A DNA stretch of 64,000 nt, from NCBI RefSeq assembly GCF_033042135.1, contig NZ_WBXM01000001.1:124001-188000 (forward strand). Direction: 5' to 3'. Within the stretch, counting starts at the first letter, position 1, and each line of letters starts with the position of its first letter. The position numbers and the translations under genes are program-made. Positions 34,019 to 42,505 of this stretch are shown piece by piece. This stretch comes from Haloechinothrix sp033042135 (lineage in GTDB: Bacteria > Actinomycetota > Actinomycetes > Mycobacteriales > Pseudonocardiaceae). The notes beneath the pieces are model-generated. The model did not search any database. It was not told the origin of the DNA and worked only from the letters and a program-made list of their open reading frames with translations.

Positions 34019-34104
34019 CTTCGTGGAAATTCCTTCGGCGTGTCGGCGCTTGTTGCCGTCCGGGCGTGTCGTCTGACGGTGCGGTGTTCGACCGATACAC
34101 AAGA

Positions 34105-34160
34105 AGCGGGCGAGGCCCGTACCACCGGATCAGCCCGGTAGAACGAAAACCCCGCCCGCT
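34105..34160 (-). terminator. possible terminator after rplI
   Basis: AGCGGGCG (34105-34112) and CGCCCGCT (34153-34160) can pair around a 40-base loop with internal CCGG pairings; on the minus strand the stem is followed by TCTTGTGT. It lies 41 bp past the rplI stop and would separate the ribosomal operon from dnaB. The long loop makes it only moderately convincing. Confidence 0.4.
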
Positions 34161-34200
34161 GGGATGCCGTCTCAGCCGAGAGTGCGACCGCTACCCGGGG

Positions 34201-34659
34201 TCACTCGGCTGCGGACACCGTGACCTGCAGGGAGGCCGAAACCTCCGGGTGCAGTCGCACGGTAACCGGGTAGGTTCCCACGCTCTTGATGTGATCACCC
34301 ATCTGGATCGTGCGCTTGTCCAGCTGGGGACCGCCTGCCTGCTTGATGGCGTTGGCGATATCCGAGGGCGTCACCGAACCGAACAGCTTGCTCGAGTTCT
34401 TGGATGCTTTCGCGGTGACCGGAACCTCGCCGAGGCCTTCCAGCGTGGTGGCGACCTCCTTGGCGTGGTCCAGGTCCCTGATCCTGCGTGCCTCCTGCGC
34501 CCGCCGGATCTCTGCGACGGTGCGCTCGGCACCCTTGGTGGAGCGGATCGCGTACCCCCGCGGCAGCAGGTAGTTGCGCGCGTAGCCGTCCTTTACCTCG
34601 ACGATGTCCCCGGGACCACCGAGGTGGGCCACGTCCGTGGTCAGAATGAGCTTGGCCAT
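34201..34659 (-). CDS. rplI: 50S ribosomal protein L9
   Basis: A 152-residue large-subunit protein binding 23S rRNA near L1. The N-terminal domain is canonical: KLILTTDVAHLGGPGDIVEVKDGYARNYLLPRGYAIRSTKGAER; then the long connecting helix (VAEIRRAQEARRIRDLDHAKEVATTLEGL) and the C-terminal RNA-binding domain (KLFGSVTPSDIANAIKQAGG, VGTYPVTVRLHPEVSASLQVTV). GGAGG precedes ATG 34659. Last gene of the rpsF-ssb-rpsR-rplI operon, 11 bp after rpsR. Confidence 0.98.
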   Translation of the reverse strand: MAKLILTTDVAHLGGPGDIVEVKDGYARNYLLPRGYAIRSTKGAERTVAEIRRAQEARRIRDLDHAKEVATTLEGLGEVPVTAKASKNSSKLFGSVTPSDIANAIKQAGGPQLDKRTIQMGDHIKSVGTYPVTVRLHPEVSASLQVTVSAAE

Positions 34660-34670
34660 GACGCGCCTCC

Positions 34671-34919
34671 TTACTTGGCCGTCGAGGTGTACGGCAGCAG
34701 CGCCATCTCACGGGAATTCTTCACCGCGATGGCGACCTTGCGCTGGTGCTGGCTGCAGTTACCGGTCACCCGGCGAGCACGGATCTTGCCGCGGTCCGAG
34801 ATGAACTTACGCAGCAGCGTGGTGTCCTTGTAATCGATCGCCTCCGGGCGGCCTTGCTTGTCGGCCGCGCAGAAGATGCAGACCTTCTTCTTCGGCTTGC
34901 GAACAGGTGGCTTGGCCAC
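34671..34919 (-). CDS. rpsR: 30S ribosomal protein S18, zinc-type
   Basis: An 82-residue small-subunit protein that binds with S6 on the 16S platform. The sequence KKVCIFCAADKQGRPEAIDYKDTTLLRKFISDRGKIRARRVTGNCSQHQRKVAIAVKNSREMALLPY is diagnostic. The CxxC pair plus Cys and His in GNCSQHQ indicate the zinc-binding (C+) paralogue; actinobacteria often encode a second, zinc-free S18 elsewhere. It starts at GTG 34919 behind AGGAG, 34 bp after ssb. Confidence 0.98.
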   Translation of the reverse strand: MAKPPVRKPKKKVCIFCAADKQGRPEAIDYKDTTLLRKFISDRGKIRARRVTGNCSQHQRKVAIAVKNSREMALLPYTSTAK

Positions 34920-34953
34920 AGTAATACTCCTGGATCAAGGGGTGGTTGCTTGC

Positions 34954-35442
34954 TCAGAAAGGTGGTTCGTCGGAGAACCCGCCGCCGTTGCCCGCTGCAG
35001 GCGCCGAACTCCACGGGTCGTCAGCAGGCGCTGCAGCTGCGCCGCCACCGCCGCCGAAGCCACCGCTACCCGAGCCACGGCTGACCTTGTTGACCTTCGC
35101 GGTGGCATACCGCAGCGACGGGCCAACCTCGTCGACCTCGAGCTCGACGACGGTGCGCTTCTCGCCTTCCTTCGTCTCGAAGGAGCGCTGCTTCAGCCTG
35201 CCCTGCACGACCACCCGCATGCCGCGGGTGAGGGACTCGGCGGCGTTCTCGGCCGCCTGGCGCCAGATGTTGCAGCGGAGGAACAGTGCCTCGCCGTCCT
35301 TCCACTCACCCGACTGCCGGTCGAACTGGCGCGGCGTGGAAGCCACGGTGAAGTTCGCGACCGCGGTGCCCGACGGGGTGAAGCGCAGCTCCGGGTCGGC
35401 GGTGAGGTTCCCGACGACGGTGATGATGGTGTCACCGGCCAT
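34954..35442 (-). CDS. ssb: single-stranded DNA-binding protein
   Basis: A 162-residue SSB that coats ssDNA in replication and repair. The OB-fold covers residues 1-110 (MAGDTIITVVGNLTADPELRFTPSGTAVANFTVAS, then FLRCNIWRQAAENAAESLTRGMRVVVQGRLKQRSFETKEGEKRTVVELEVDEVGPSLRYATAKV). A Gly/Ala/Pro linker leads to the acidic protein-docking tip DEPPF. The linker is short compared with many SSBs. Ribosome site GAGGTGA precedes ATG 35442; rpsF ends 11 bp upstream. Genes for S6, SSB and S18 together form the usual bacterial operon. Confidence 0.98.
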   Translation of the reverse strand: MAGDTIITVVGNLTADPELRFTPSGTAVANFTVASTPRQFDRQSGEWKDGEALFLRCNIWRQAAENAAESLTRGMRVVVQGRLKQRSFETKEGEKRTVVELEVDEVGPSLRYATAKVNKVSRGSGSGGFGGGGGAAAAPADDPWSSAPAAGNGGGFSDEPPF

Positions 35443-35453
35443 GGCAGATCACC

Positions 35454-35786
35454 TCAGACCGCTGCGGCTTGGGGTTGACGGGCGCTACCGCTACCGGTCT
35501 CTTCCCGGCGCACCGTCTTGGTGCGCAGCACGGTCTCCTGCAGCGACAGCTGGCGCTCCAGCTCCTTGACCGCGTCGGGGTTCGACGTGACGTCGATGAC
35601 CGCGTAGATGCCCTCGCTGTTCTTCTTGATCTCGTATGCGAGCCTGCGGCGACCCCAGATGTCCACCTTGTCGATGGTGCCACCGGACGCGGGGATCACC
35701 TTCAGCCATTCCTCGAGTGTCGATTCGACCTTTCGGTCGTCCACGACGGGATCGAGGATGATCATTACTTCGTAATGACGCGACAC
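35454..35786 (-). CDS. rpsF: 30S ribosomal protein S6
   Basis: A 110-residue small-subunit protein partnering S18. RHYEVMIILDPVVDDRKVESTLEEWLKVIPASGGTIDKVDIWGRRRLAYEIKKNSEGIYAVIDV is canonical, followed by the conserved LERQLSLQETVLRTKTVRREE. The tail SGSARQPQAAAV is longer than in mycobacteria. Among two in-frame GTGs, the one at 35786 has the better distance (9 bases) from GGAGG; GTG 35792 is only 3 bases away. First gene of the operon. Confidence 0.97.
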   Translation of the reverse strand: MSRHYEVMIILDPVVDDRKVESTLEEWLKVIPASGGTIDKVDIWGRRRLAYEIKKNSEGIYAVIDVTSNPDAVKELERQLSLQETVLRTKTVRREETGSGSARQPQAAAV

Positions 35787-35858
35787 AACCACTCACCTCC
35801 TCTGGACTCGTGGCCACGGACTTTCCGTGACAGGAGGGTTGACCAGCTGTCGACTATA
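35787..35858 (-). promoter_or_regulatory. rpsF operon promoter and leader hairpin
   Basis: On the minus strand TATAGT (35853-35858) is a good -10 box; the transcript leader would be about 60 bases. It contains a compact hairpin with CACGGA/TCCGTG arms around three bases (35815-35829), just before the GGAGG ribosome site. rpsF leaders in other bacteria bind the S6:S18 complex for feedback control; whether this hairpin is that element is not clear. Confidence 0.5.
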
Positions 35859-35908
35859 GCCGTGAGGTATGACAGCCTTCCCGGCGGGGCCGGGTCACGG
35901 GCAGCGCG

Positions 35909-36877
35909 TCACACTTTGCGCAGTACCCAGGTGCGGAACAGCGCGGCCGCGGTGCCCGCGAATGCCACGACAGCCAACAGCATCGGTAGCTGCACGGTCT
36001 GCTGGCCGGGACTGCCCGCGAGCGCCTCGGCGTCGCCCGCCTGCTGTTCGGCCCCGTCCGACTCGTCCGCGCCAAGCATCCCGAACTCCGGGGACAGGCC
36101 CGGCAGGTCCGAAGTGCCGTACCGCTCCTCCGGGGGTGCCGACGACAACATCTCGCCCGCCTCAGCCGCGGGGATGTTGTCGTAGTCGCGGCGTGGTGCG
36201 CGAGCGTCCGGTAGCTCGCTGCCGCCCTGCTGCGCGTGACCTTCGGCCGAGTCGGGGGTGGGCTGCGTCCCGGAGCCGTTGGCGGGCTCGCCTCCCTGAG
36301 CGTTCTCGCCGCCGTTACCGGAACGCGCTCCGTCGGAGCCGTTGGACGACCCGCTGCCGCTCGAGCTGCGCTCGCTCTCGCCGTAGTTGGTGGCCAGCAC
36401 GGTCAGCGCGCAGGCATCGGAGACCCTGCTGGTGATCCGATCCCTGTTGCGCTGGTATTCGGCGATGTCGGAGACCTCGTCCACGCTGTCGATCTTGGCC
36501 AGGACAGCTTCGGCGATGTCGCTGCCGTGCAATGCCGATGTGGGCGAGTCGGAAACGGTGCCCAGCGGGATAGGGTCGAACTTGCCTTCCTCGAAGGCTT
36601 CTCTCATCCGGGTACGCTCGCTCTTGATGTCGAGCAGGCGCGAATCGATACCCCACCGCACCGAGCGGACCACCATGTCCTGCACGGTTTCCGACGGCAG
36701 CTCGATAGCGGCACCGACCGGGCCGGACGCTTCACCGTTGCAGTGTGCGGGCGTGACCGCCGCGCTCGCGGTGCCCGCCGTAGCCAGCAGTGACGCGCCT
36801 GCCAGGAAGCTGGTCAGTCCCAGTGCGGTGACGGCCCGACGCGCGGTGCGGCGCGGGCGGTCAGCAACAACCCCCAC
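35909..36877 (-). CDS. secreted protein with C-terminal membrane anchor (paralogue A)
   Basis: A 322-residue exported protein. Signal peptide: residues 1-40 with twin Arg pairs (RPRRTARR) and core ALGLTSFLAGASLLATAGTASA. An ordered domain of about 125 residues follows (CNGEASGPVGAAIELPSETVQDMVVRSVRWGIDSRLLDIKSERTRMREAFEEGKFDPIPLG, with two Cys). Then a Ser/Gly/Asn/Pro-rich stalk (about 170-275), the motif LPGLSPEFGMLGADES, and a C-terminal membrane helix PMLLAVVAFAGTAAALFRTWVLRKV with basic end. GTG 36877 has GGAGGA 8 bases ahead. The stalk-motif-anchor layout and the SPEFG(M/L)LG and (F/V)RTWVLR motifs are shared with the next gene upstream, so they are paralogues. Function unknown; a cell-envelope protein. 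Confidence 0.7.
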   Translation of the reverse strand: MGVVADRPRRTARRAVTALGLTSFLAGASLLATAGTASAAVTPAHCNGEASGPVGAAIELPSETVQDMVVRSVRWGIDSRLLDIKSERTRMREAFEEGKFDPIPLGTVSDSPTSALHGSDIAEAVLAKIDSVDEVSDIAEYQRNRDRITSRVSDACALTVLATNYGESERSSSGSGSSNGSDGARSGNGGENAQGGEPANGSGTQPTPDSAEGHAQQGGSELPDARAPRRDYDNIPAAEAGEMLSSAPPEERYGTSDLPGLSPEFGMLGADESDGAEQQAGDAEALAGSPGQQTVQLPMLLAVVAFAGTAAALFRTWVLRKV

Positions 36878-36965
36878 AGTGATGTCCTCCGATATCGCTG
36901 GACTGCGTTCCCTTACTTATAACGCGTTCTCGTTTCGGATACCAGCGGTCGCATTGTGACTTGCG

Positions 36966-37901
36966 TCATGCTGCCCCGAAGGTGCGGCGAAGTACCCAGG
37001 TGCGCACCAGGCCGGCGCTGGCTGCCGACAGTGCGAGCACCGCGATCATCATGGGCATCCCGATGCCACCGCTACCGTGCGAGGGTAACCCGTCCGCGCT
37101 GCCCGCGTTGTTGATCTCCCGATCCTCGGACTCGTCACCCTGTCCGAGCAACCCGAATTCCGGGCTGTAGCCGGGGATCTGGTTACCGTAGCGGACGCCG
37201 GGCGACGGGGCGAACGTGTCGTCGGTGTGTGGCGCCGACGTGAAGTTGTCCATCGGCAGGTAGCCGCTGGCCAGCGTGGTCGGCAACCCGCTGGAGCCGG
37301 GCACGCTGCTGGGGTGGTACACGTCGCTGCTCGACGGGCGGTTACGCGGCTCCGGCTGCCGCTCCTGCTCCCGCGGTTCGCCGCCTGCCTGCTGCCCGCC
37401 GGAGGAACCGCCGCTGTCCGAGCCGCCGCCCGGTGCCGGGGCGGGTGCCCCGGGGTCGCTGCCGCCGCCCCCACCGATCGACTCGCGTACCCGCTCGGTG
37501 GTCTCCTTGACACGTTCCCGGACCGGCTCGGTCGCTTCCTGCACCGGCGCGGCCGCGGTATTGACCGCCTTGACCGTCACCTCACAGACCGAGGGGATGA
37601 CGGCACCGAGCAGGGGAAGGCCGCTGAGGTACTGGGTGAGTTCGGAACCGGGTACGGAGAAGGTGCGAGTACCCTCCCTGGCCTTGCCCAACGAGATGGT
37701 CGGCGCGCCCGAGATGCCGAGCGCGGATTCAAGGTTGAGCGAGACGGGCTGGCCGGGCTTGCCGGAGAGGGTCGTCCCGCAGTCGCCCGCGATGAGCGGT
37801 GATGACCCTGCCGCGGTCGCCGGCATCGCGATCGCCGACACCGATGCCAGCAGCACGGAAGCCGCGGAGATGCTGGCCACGTCGCGCTTCAGCCTGCCCA
37901 T
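36966..37901 (-). CDS. secreted protein with C-terminal membrane anchor (paralogue B)
   Basis: A 311-residue exported protein. Signal peptide residues 1-31 (ISAASVLLASVSAIAMPATAA). The ordered part (32-112) is a different beta domain from paralogue A: DCGTTLSGKPGQPVSLNLESALGISGAPTISLGKAREGTRTFSVPGSEL, with Cys pair 41 and about 107. A charged stretch of repeated EATEPVRERVKETTERVRESI follows, then a Gly/Ser/Pro/Arg stalk. Near the end come YGNQIPGYSPEFGLLGQGDES and the membrane helix MPMMIAVLALSAASAGLVRTWVLRRTF. It shares the end architecture with the gene 88 bp downstream. Both lie between the rpsF operon and the GT87/ponA genes and are probably surface proteins of this lineage. Confidence 0.7.
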   Translation of the reverse strand: MGRLKRDVASISAASVLLASVSAIAMPATAAGSSPLIAGDCGTTLSGKPGQPVSLNLESALGISGAPTISLGKAREGTRTFSVPGSELTQYLSGLPLLGAVIPSVCEVTVKAVNTAAAPVQEATEPVRERVKETTERVRESIGGGGGSDPGAPAPAPGGGSDSGGSSGGQQAGGEPREQERQPEPRNRPSSSDVYHPSSVPGSSGLPTTLASGYLPMDNFTSAPHTDDTFAPSPGVRYGNQIPGYSPEFGLLGQGDESEDREINNAGSADGLPSHGSGGIGMPMMIAVLALSAASAGLVRTWVLRRTFGAA

Positions 37902-38031
37902 GCTCTCGCCCCTGACGTCGTCACTCGGTCGTAACGGGTGTTCCCGCTCTCAATAGTGACAACGATGCTAGGCGATATTCGTGACGTGAAACAGTACTGA
38001 ACGGCATCTATGACTGCCCGTCAGTGGACGG

Positions 38032-39585
38032 CTACCCTTTGCGAGCGTGTCTGCGCCGGCGGGTGCCTGCCCGCGCGGCCATCCCGGTATCCCTGGAGCG
38101 GTCGAGCACGCCGCCTACAGGATCGTCGGTCCCGTGTTGTCGGACCAGATCGTTCGCAGGCCGGTAGATCTGATGGATCACCAGTGCGCACAGGGCGGCC
38201 ACGGTTAATCCCCGAAGCACCACCGCACTGAGGAACCATTCCTCCGGCAACCCCATGTTGTCCGTGCCGAGGAAGTAGTACATCCGCGGGACCCAGACCA
38301 GCGCGTCGATCGTCATCCAGCCGAGCAGTAGCCGCCAGTGCGGCAACGCGAGCACCGCCAGCGGCACCAGCCACAGCGAGAACTGCGGGCTCCACACCTT
38401 GTTGGTGAGCAGGAACGCGGCGACGACCAGGAAGCACAGCTGCGCCACGCGCGGCCGTACCGGCGCGGTCATCGCGATCCACGCGATGACCGCACAGCAG
38501 GCCAGGAACAGCAGCGCGCTGACCGCGTTCAGCACGACCGGCGTCTCCCCCGGCGCCAGCTCGCCGTCGAAACCGGGCCAACCACTGAACGCCGAGATCA
38601 CGTTGTACAGCGAATCGGGATCGGCCGGGCGCTGCGAGTTCAGCCGCTGGAACTCCCACCACCCGCTTGGGTACAGCAATGCGATGGGGAGGTTCACTAC
38701 CGCCCAGACGAATACGGTGGTCATCGCGGTACGCAGCCAGGTACGGAGCTTCCCGGCACGCAGACACAACACCAGTAGCGGCCCGAGAAGGAACAGCGGA
38801 TACAGCTTGGCCGCCGCGCCGAGGCCAAGGAGCGCACCGGCCAGTGCCGGTTTGCGCCGTGCCCAGGCGAGCATGGCCGCGGTAGCGAACGCGACGACCA
38901 GGGTGTCCCAGTTGGTGAAGGCGTGCACGATCACCAACGGTGAGATCGCCACCAGCGCCGCGTCCCACGGCCTTCCCCTGGCCAACTGGGAAACCGACCA
39001 CACAACCACCAGCCAGGCCATGGCCAGCCATAGCGCGCTGATATTGAAGTACACCACCACCGGAAGCGCGGTCGGCAGCAGCACGGTGTCGGCGCCGTCC
39101 AACCAGGCGTGCGTCAGCTGCGCGTTCGCCCACTGGAACAGCCCGGTCAGCACCGGGTACTCCATGTATCGCTGCTGCTCGTGCTCGGTGCCCTCGTCCT
39201 CGACCCAGCCGTCCCGGTACGGGAACGTGTCCGGATCGTCGAACCCTTGGATACCGAACAGCGGGATCACATCGGAGTAGCACAGCGCCACGTACTGCCG
39301 GTCCGAACGCCAATCCAGCGCGAGCGCGCCGTCGGCGGTCTCGTACTGCTGGATGCATGCAGCCTTGCCGAACCAGCCCAGCGTCAGCGTGATGATCGCC
39401 AGTAGCAGCGCGACCCGCAACGGCGTCCAGAACCAGTGACGCCCGACCGCCGCGTGCGTGCCGAGCGGACCACCGATCGGCTTGCTCGCCGCCGCGGCGA
39501 GCGGCTCGCTCCAGGTGGGCACGATTCGCTCGCGCTCTTCGGCGCTGGAGTGCAGCGGCGCGCTGCGACGGGACTCACCGGGCAC
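38032..39585 (-). CDS. GT87-type membrane glycosyltransferase (Rv0051-like)
   Basis: A 517-residue polytopic protein with about 10-11 membrane helices, for example LRVALLLAIITLTLGWFG, SALWLAMAWLVVVWSVSQLA, MTTVFVWAVVNLPIALLY and VSALLFLACCAVIAWIAM. The extracytoplasmic loop after helix 1 contains acidic pairs (LCYSDVIPLFGIQGFDDPDTFPYRDGWVEDEGTEHEQQRYMEYPVLTGLFQW), where polyprenol-sugar-dependent GT-C enzymes bear the catalytic Asp. GAAAKLYPLFLLGPLLVL is the GT87/PimE-like signature. It corresponds to M. tuberculosis Rv0051, downstream of ponA1. Substrate and product are unknown. GTG 39585 lies 6 bases after TACGAT, indicating a leaderless mRNA independent of ponA. Confidence 0.85.
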   Translation of the reverse strand: MPGESRRSAPLHSSAEERERIVPTWSEPLAAAASKPIGGPLGTHAAVGRHWFWTPLRVALLLAIITLTLGWFGKAACIQQYETADGALALDWRSDRQYVALCYSDVIPLFGIQGFDDPDTFPYRDGWVEDEGTEHEQQRYMEYPVLTGLFQWANAQLTHAWLDGADTVLLPTALPVVVYFNISALWLAMAWLVVVWSVSQLARGRPWDAALVAISPLVIVHAFTNWDTLVVAFATAAMLAWARRKPALAGALLGLGAAAKLYPLFLLGPLLVLCLRAGKLRTWLRTAMTTVFVWAVVNLPIALLYPSGWWEFQRLNSQRPADPDSLYNVISAFSGWPGFDGELAPGETPVVLNAVSALLFLACCAVIAWIAMTAPVRPRVAQLCFLVVAAFLLTNKVWSPQFSLWLVPLAVLALPHWRLLLGWMTIDALVWVPRMYYFLGTDNMGLPEEWFLSAVVLRGLTVAALCALVIHQIYRPANDLVRQHGTDDPVGGVLDRSRDTGMAARAGTRRRRHARKG

Positions 39586-39591
39586 GTTCGG

Positions 39592-39597
39592 ATCGTA
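39592..39597 (-). promoter_or_regulatory. -10 box of leaderless GT87 gene
   Basis: TACGAT on the minus strand, six bases before GTG 39585, with no Shine-Dalgarno in between. Matches the TA(C/G)NNT pattern of other leaderless starts in this window. Confidence 0.5.
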
Positions 39598-39684
39598 TTA
39601 GGCCGTTCGGTGCACCCCGCGGACGCGCCAACCACACGACCGGGACCAGCCCATTCGGGCTAGTGACGCCGCGGCGAGGACGGA

Positions 39685-42492
39685 TCAGTTGATGATGCCG
39701 CCCCTGTCGTCATCGCCACCGCCGTCATCGCCGCCGCCGTCTCCGTTGCCGGGCCTACCCTCGCCGGGCTCCCGTGGCGGGTCAGGTTCGCCAGGCTGCT
39801 CATGGCCATCGTCGTCGCCGTTTCCAGAACCGTCACCGTGACCCGGGTGCTCGTCGTCGTCCGGGGGACCGCGGTCGTCGTCCTCGCGACCCTGCTCCTC
39901 GTCCCGCGGTGGCGGGGCGTCGTCGTGACCCGGCGTATCGGGCCGGTCGCGCTCTGGTTCGGGTTCATGCGCCGGCTCCCCGATGACGTCGACTTCGGTG
40001 AACTCCTCGTGCTCGGTGCCCTCCAGATAGGCGTCGGTGAAGTCCCGCCAGATCTGGCCGGGCAGGCCTGACCCGAAGACCTTGTTGCCGTCGGCGTCGC
40101 GGATCGGGTCCGAGCCGGCGTCACCGACCCAGACGGCGGTGCTCAGCGATGGGGTGTAGCCGGCCATCCATGCCTGCGAGTTCTCGTTGTCCTCGTGGGA
40201 CTGGTGAGTACCTGTCTTACCCGCGCAGGGTCGCCCGCCCGCGCAGGACAGGTTGGAGTGCGGCAGCACGTCCTCCAGCGTCTGCGTGACGTTGCCCGCG
40301 ATCTGCTCGCTCTTCTCCTCGTCGTGATCGAAAGCGGGCGTGCCCTCTGGGCGCGCCTGGTAAACGGTCTCGCCGTCGCTGGTCGTGAGCCGCGAGATCA
40401 GGTGCGAATCCCGCTGGATCCCGTCGGCTGCGAAGGTCGCGTAGGCCGCGGCCATGTCGCGGGGTGTGACGACGTTGCCGCCACCGCCGATGGAGATCCC
40501 GGCGTCGCTGGCATCGAGCTCGGACCTCTCGCTCATGCCCGCCGAACGCGCGGCCTCGGCGACCGCCCTCGCTCCGGTGTCGTTGACGACCATGTCGTAG
40601 AAGACCGTGTTCAGCGAACGCTTCATCGCCTCGGCCACGGTGCAGTTGCTGCACTGCTCGTTGTTCACGTTGTGGATGGTGACCGGTTCGTCCCCCTCGC
40701 CGAAGGTGCGTGGCGACGAGCCGTCATAGGTCTCGCCCGGCCCCTTGCCCTGCTGCAGCAGCGCCACGAAGTCGAACGGTTTCATCGTCGAACCGGGGTT
40801 GCGTGGTGTGTGCGCCCAGTCGCGCTGGTTCTCCTCGCTGAGCTCGCCGCCGTAATAGGCGCGGATCGCCCCGCTGTTGGGAGCCACGGCGACCAGCGCG
40901 TCACGGAGATTCTCCGGCTGGCCCTCCATGGCGTCCCGGACGGTCTCCTCGGCCAGCCGTTGCGCGCGCTCGTCGATCGTGGTGTGGATCTGGTAACCGT
41001 TGACCCTGACCTCGGATTCGGAGTAGCCGATCTGCTCCAGCTCCGCGTTGATGCGCTCCTTGATGTAGTGCTTGGAACCGCTCATCGTGGTGGGCTGGGT
41101 CTGATCCGGGTCGAGCGGCTCGGGGAACTCGGCCTCGGCGCGCTCGCTCTGGCTCATCCAGCCGTTCTCCACCATCTGGTCCATGACGTAGTTCCAGCGC
41201 CGCTCGGCGTACTCCCGGTTGTCCGACCTGCTCGGGGCCTGGATGACGCCTGCGAGGAATGCCGCCTCGTGCTTGTCCAGCTCGTCGACGTCCTTACCGA
41301 AGTACGCCTGGGCGGCCGCCTGCACGCCATAGGCGCCGCGCCCGAGGTAGATGGTGTTCAGGTACGCGGTGATGATCTCGCTCTTGGTCTGCTGGTTGTT
41401 CATCTTGAAGGCACGGACGATCTCCGTGGCCTTGCGCTGCAGCGTGTGGTCGTCGGCCTCCATGGCGACCTTCACGTACTGCTGCGTGATCGTCGACCCA
41501 CCGCCGGTGCCACCGGTGACCTGGTGCCAGCCCGCGCGCGCGATCGCGGTGATGTCGAAACCCCTGTTGGTCTCGAAGGAGGCGTCCTCCGCGGCGTACA
41601 CGGCGTGCTTGACCTCTTCGGGGATCTCGCTGGCGCTGAGGATCACCCGGTTGCCGTCAGGGGCATCGCGCCCCATCTCCTCGCCGTCCTCATAGAAGTA
41701 GGTGACCACGCCGCTCTGCTGCTCGGCCACCTCGTGCGGAGTGGGTACGTCGACGAACATGTAGGCGACCGCGAAGGCGGCCATCGGGAGCACGACGAAA
41801 ACCGCGATGAAGGTGTACAGAGCACGGCGGAGCCAACCACCTTTGCCGAGCTTCCGCGACGAACCGCCGCGGGAGCCGCCGGAATCCGCGTGCGCGGCGG
41901 CGGTGTGCTCTTCGGCGACGGCCGCACCGGGGGGTCCGCCTGCCGCGGCAGGCCCGCCGGAGCCGAGCAGCGAGTTGATGCGCTGCTCGGCGGCTGGGTC
42001 GGTGCCGCCGAGCGGTTCGTCCTCGCGGTGCGTGAGCAGTTCGGGCTCGCGGTTGGGGAACGGGTCGTAGGCGTCCCGGTCGATCGGCGGGAGCATCTCG
42101 GTCATGTAGTTCTCGTCGTACGGGTCGACCGGGCGCCCTGTCCCCTGCTGTCCGTACTGCGTGTACCGATCGCGCTGCGCCTGTTGCCCGTACTGCGTGG
42201 CACCAGCCCCGCCTTGCGGCCAGGCACCCGGGGTGCCACCAGGCCCTCCCGGGGCCGCTGGGCCCGCGGGACCGCCCGCGCCACCCGGTGCGCCGGGCGG
42301 TTGCTGGCCGTAGGCAGGTGGGGGTTGCTGTCCCGGTGGCGGTCCCTGCTGTCCCGCCCCACGAGGGGGGCGCTCCCAGGGCGTCTCGTTGCCTGTCGGC
42401 CAGCGCGGCTCCTCGCCGGTCGGCCATTGTGGCTGGCCGCTAGCGCCGTAGGAGTAATGCGGGTGCTGTCGTGGTCTGCGTTCGTCGCTCAC
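39685..42492 (-). CDS. ponA: bifunctional penicillin-binding protein (class A, PonA1-like)
   Basis: Polymerises and cross-links peptidoglycan outside the membrane. The 935-residue protein has a ~215-residue Gly/Pro/Gln-rich cytoplasmic tail, one membrane helix (about 222-247, YTFIAVFVVLPMAAFAVAYMFV), and the GT51 transglycosylase domain with catalytic Glu302 in EDASFETNRG, plus GGSTITQQYVK. The transpeptidase domain shows STMK (Ser568), SLN in KRSLNTVF and KTGT (Lys759). The C-terminal ~130 residues are an Asp/Glu/Pro/Gly-rich disordered extension, longer than in many relatives. Equivalent to mycobacterial PonA1 (Rv0050). It follows a DUF5318 gene by 13 bp on the same strand; start GTG 42492. 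Confidence 0.97.
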   Translation of the reverse strand: MSDERRPRQHPHYSYGASGQPQWPTGEEPRWPTGNETPWERPPRGAGQQGPPPGQQPPPAYGQQPPGAPGGAGGPAGPAAPGGPGGTPGAWPQGGAGATQYGQQAQRDRYTQYGQQGTGRPVDPYDENYMTEMLPPIDRDAYDPFPNREPELLTHREDEPLGGTDPAAEQRINSLLGSGGPAAAGGPPGAAVAEEHTAAAHADSGGSRGGSSRKLGKGGWLRRALYTFIAVFVVLPMAAFAVAYMFVDVPTPHEVAEQQSGVVTYFYEDGEEMGRDAPDGNRVILSASEIPEEVKHAVYAAEDASFETNRGFDITAIARAGWHQVTGGTGGGSTITQQYVKVAMEADDHTLQRKATEIVRAFKMNNQQTKSEIITAYLNTIYLGRGAYGVQAAAQAYFGKDVDELDKHEAAFLAGVIQAPSRSDNREYAERRWNYVMDQMVENGWMSQSERAEAEFPEPLDPDQTQPTTMSGSKHYIKERINAELEQIGYSESEVRVNGYQIHTTIDERAQRLAEETVRDAMEGQPENLRDALVAVAPNSGAIRAYYGGELSEENQRDWAHTPRNPGSTMKPFDFVALLQQGKGPGETYDGSSPRTFGEGDEPVTIHNVNNEQCSNCTVAEAMKRSLNTVFYDMVVNDTGARAVAEAARSAGMSERSELDASDAGISIGGGGNVVTPRDMAAAYATFAADGIQRDSHLISRLTTSDGETVYQARPEGTPAFDHDEEKSEQIAGNVTQTLEDVLPHSNLSCAGGRPCAGKTGTHQSHEDNENSQAWMAGYTPSLSTAVWVGDAGSDPIRDADGNKVFGSGLPGQIWRDFTDAYLEGTEHEEFTEVDVIGEPAHEPEPERDRPDTPGHDDAPPPRDEEQGREDDDRGPPDDDEHPGHGDGSGNGDDDGHEQPGEPDPPREPGEGRPGNGDGGGDDGGGDDDRGGIIN

Positions 42493-42505
42493 GGATACGC
42501 CTCAC

